Below, in pieces: positions 4,968 to 5,580 of a stretch of DNA of 5,580 nt. Both the position numbers and the translations under genes were made by a program. Source of the DNA: Aliishimia sp045106335 (GTDB lineage Bacteria; Pseudomonadota; Alphaproteobacteria; Rhodobacterales; Rhodobacteraceae); the NCBI GenBank assembly GCA_045106335.1, contig JBGCEM010000027.1, positions 1 through 5,580 on the forward strand. The letters are read 5' to 3'. Every line of letters starts with the position of its first letter. Within the stretch, counting starts at the first letter, position 1. The notes beneath the pieces were generated by a model. The model saw nothing but the letters and a program-made list of their open reading frames with translations, ran no database searches and was not told where the DNA came from.

Positions 4968-4992
4968 GTGTTTCAAGTTTTACTCGAAACGC
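4968..4992. terminator. 25-bp quasi-palindrome downstream of dctQ
   Basis: GTGTTTCAAGT (4968-4978) pairs with ACTCGAAACGC (4982-4992) over 11 positions, with one A/C mismatch and one T-G wobble, around a TTT loop. On the minus strand it is followed by GTTTTC. It lies 57 bases after the dctQ stop and could be the first terminator of that transcript. Its GTTTC/GAAAC arms also look like an operator. The role is undecided. Confidence 0.35.
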
Positions 4993-5048
4993 TTTAGGCC
5001 CGATCGACCCGTCGCGGCAATGTGGAAGATTAATCGAACACAGGTATT

Positions 5049-5576
5049 TCAGTCGAGTTGGTCGGTTTTATCTTCTTTCGCATCATCTCCTGCCCATCTC
5101 GCAAAGAGGTGGATTAGAATGACAATCATGGACAGTGGAACCGCCACGGATATCCAGACCATTGGAATTCCTAGTGTATCTGCTGTCAGGCCTGATTGCC
5201 GTGCAAGGTATCCTTTTGCAAAGCCGCCGCGCAGTCCGATGAAGCAAAAATAGATCACGGGCAGGATGAAAGTCAGCACAGCAAGGCTTTGAATAGCTTT
5301 CGCAAAAGCCGCCAGCACATGAGGTGGTTCAGGGAAAACACTTTGCATCAAAACCGCATCTGATTGTGTCTTGAATGATAGCGTCGCACCCAGCAACCCG
5401 GTCCACACCATCGCGTAGCGGGCGACGTCTTCGGTCCAAACGGGGGGCGAAGAGAAGACATAACGCGCGATGATCTGCACGACGACGGTCAGAAACATCA
5501 CACAAACTGCAAAGACGGCAACGCGGCGCATCAGCAGGTGCAAGTTGTCGCTTGTGCTAAGGATCAGGTTGCGCAT
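5049..5576 (-). CDS. TRAP transporter small permease subunit (DctQ family)
   Basis: The small membrane subunit of a tripartite ATP-independent periplasmic transporter, which pairs with the large DctM subunit and a periplasmic binding protein to import organic or sugar acids using an ion gradient. The 175-residue length is usual. Four membrane segments are visible at about residues 18-40, 52-70, 88-115 and 135-160. Between the first two is the family hallmark PPVWTEDVARYAMVWTGLLG (44-63, 'W.EE.aRy...W..flG'). Near the third and fourth are SGLTADTLGIPMVW (128-141) and a polar C-terminal tail (DDAKEDKTDQLD). The ATG at 5576 fits the family start, but only four upstream bases are visible, so a longer start beyond the window cannot be excluded. 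Usually dctM follows directly; here it does not. The nearby uxuA suggests a hexuronate-type substrate, but this is only inference. Confidence 0.92.
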   Translation of the reverse strand: MRNLILSTSDNLHLLMRRVAVFAVCVMFLTVVVQIIARYVFSSPPVWTEDVARYAMVWTGLLGATLSFKTQSDAVLMQSVFPEPPHVLAAFAKAIQSLAVLTFILPVIYFCFIGLRGGFAKGYLARQSGLTADTLGIPMVWISVAVPLSMIVILIHLFARWAGDDAKEDKTDQLD

Positions 5577-5580
5577 GTGT

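Larger units (their letters stand above)
4787..5048. other. Convergent intergenic region, 262 bp, without a clear gene
   Basis: The NTF2-like gene ends on the left (plus) and the TRAP subunit gene ends on the right (minus). I see no convincing coding frame here. It holds two hairpins (4848-4880 and 4968-4992) and a nine-codon minus-strand frame with a ribosome site (4892-4921). The place where a dctM gene would normally follow dctQ is this gap, and it is empty. Confidence 0.6.

Noticed and set aside
1..5580. tRNA, rRNA, CRISPR arrays, complete insertion sequences or transposase genes
   Set aside because: I looked for cloverleaf, repeat-spacer and transposase patterns on both strands and saw none.

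Overview
The window looks like a piece of an alphaproteobacterial chromosome or large replicon, most likely from the Rhodobacterales (roseobacter type). This rests on the moderate GC content, the style of the encoded proteins, and the combination of a hexuronate gene, a TRAP transporter subunit, a sugar ABC binding protein with an RpiR regulator, and an AHL-type LuxR protein. The taxonomic call is inference from protein style, not from a marker gene.

Layout from left to right. Bases 1-588 (minus) hold the first 196 codons of a periplasmic sugar-binding protein of an ABC importer, cut by the window edge. Upstream of it, 701-1519 (minus) encodes an RpiR/MurR-type regulator (HTH plus SIS domain). 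Both genes have a palindrome with a GAA-N6-TTC core in their upstream region, and the one before the binding-protein gene covers the predicted -10 box. This resembles the GGAA-N6-TTCC motif known for the inositol repressor IolR, so an inositol-like uptake locus is a reasonable hypothesis. Next, 1710-2912 (minus) encodes mannonate dehydratase UxuA, which makes 2-dehydro-3-deoxy-D-gluconate from D-mannonate. A 19-bp near-palindrome lies over its predicted -10 box. A 13-bp perfect inverted repeat brackets the uxuA stop codon and the adjoining intergenic DNA.

Divergent from uxuA, 3183-3878 (plus) encodes a LuxR-type regulator with an intact autoinducer-binding signature and a C-terminal GerE helix-turn-helix, with no luxI in the window. 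It is followed on the same strand by a VOC-superfamily protein (4009-4389) and, 22 bp later, an NTF2-like/lumazine-binding-like protein (4412-4786). The last two look like an operon. A 262-bp convergent gap with two hairpins separates them from 5049-5576 (minus), the small membrane subunit (DctQ) of a TRAP transporter. It is not followed by the large subunit dctM, which is unusual.

Taken together, the minus-strand genes suggest uptake and catabolism of sugar acids or polyols (TRAP subunit, UxuA, ABC binding protein with its RpiR regulator). The plus-strand luxR-VOC-NTF2 block sits among them like an inserted regulatory cassette. That block is the part with the least obvious function and the best candidate for something undescribed.
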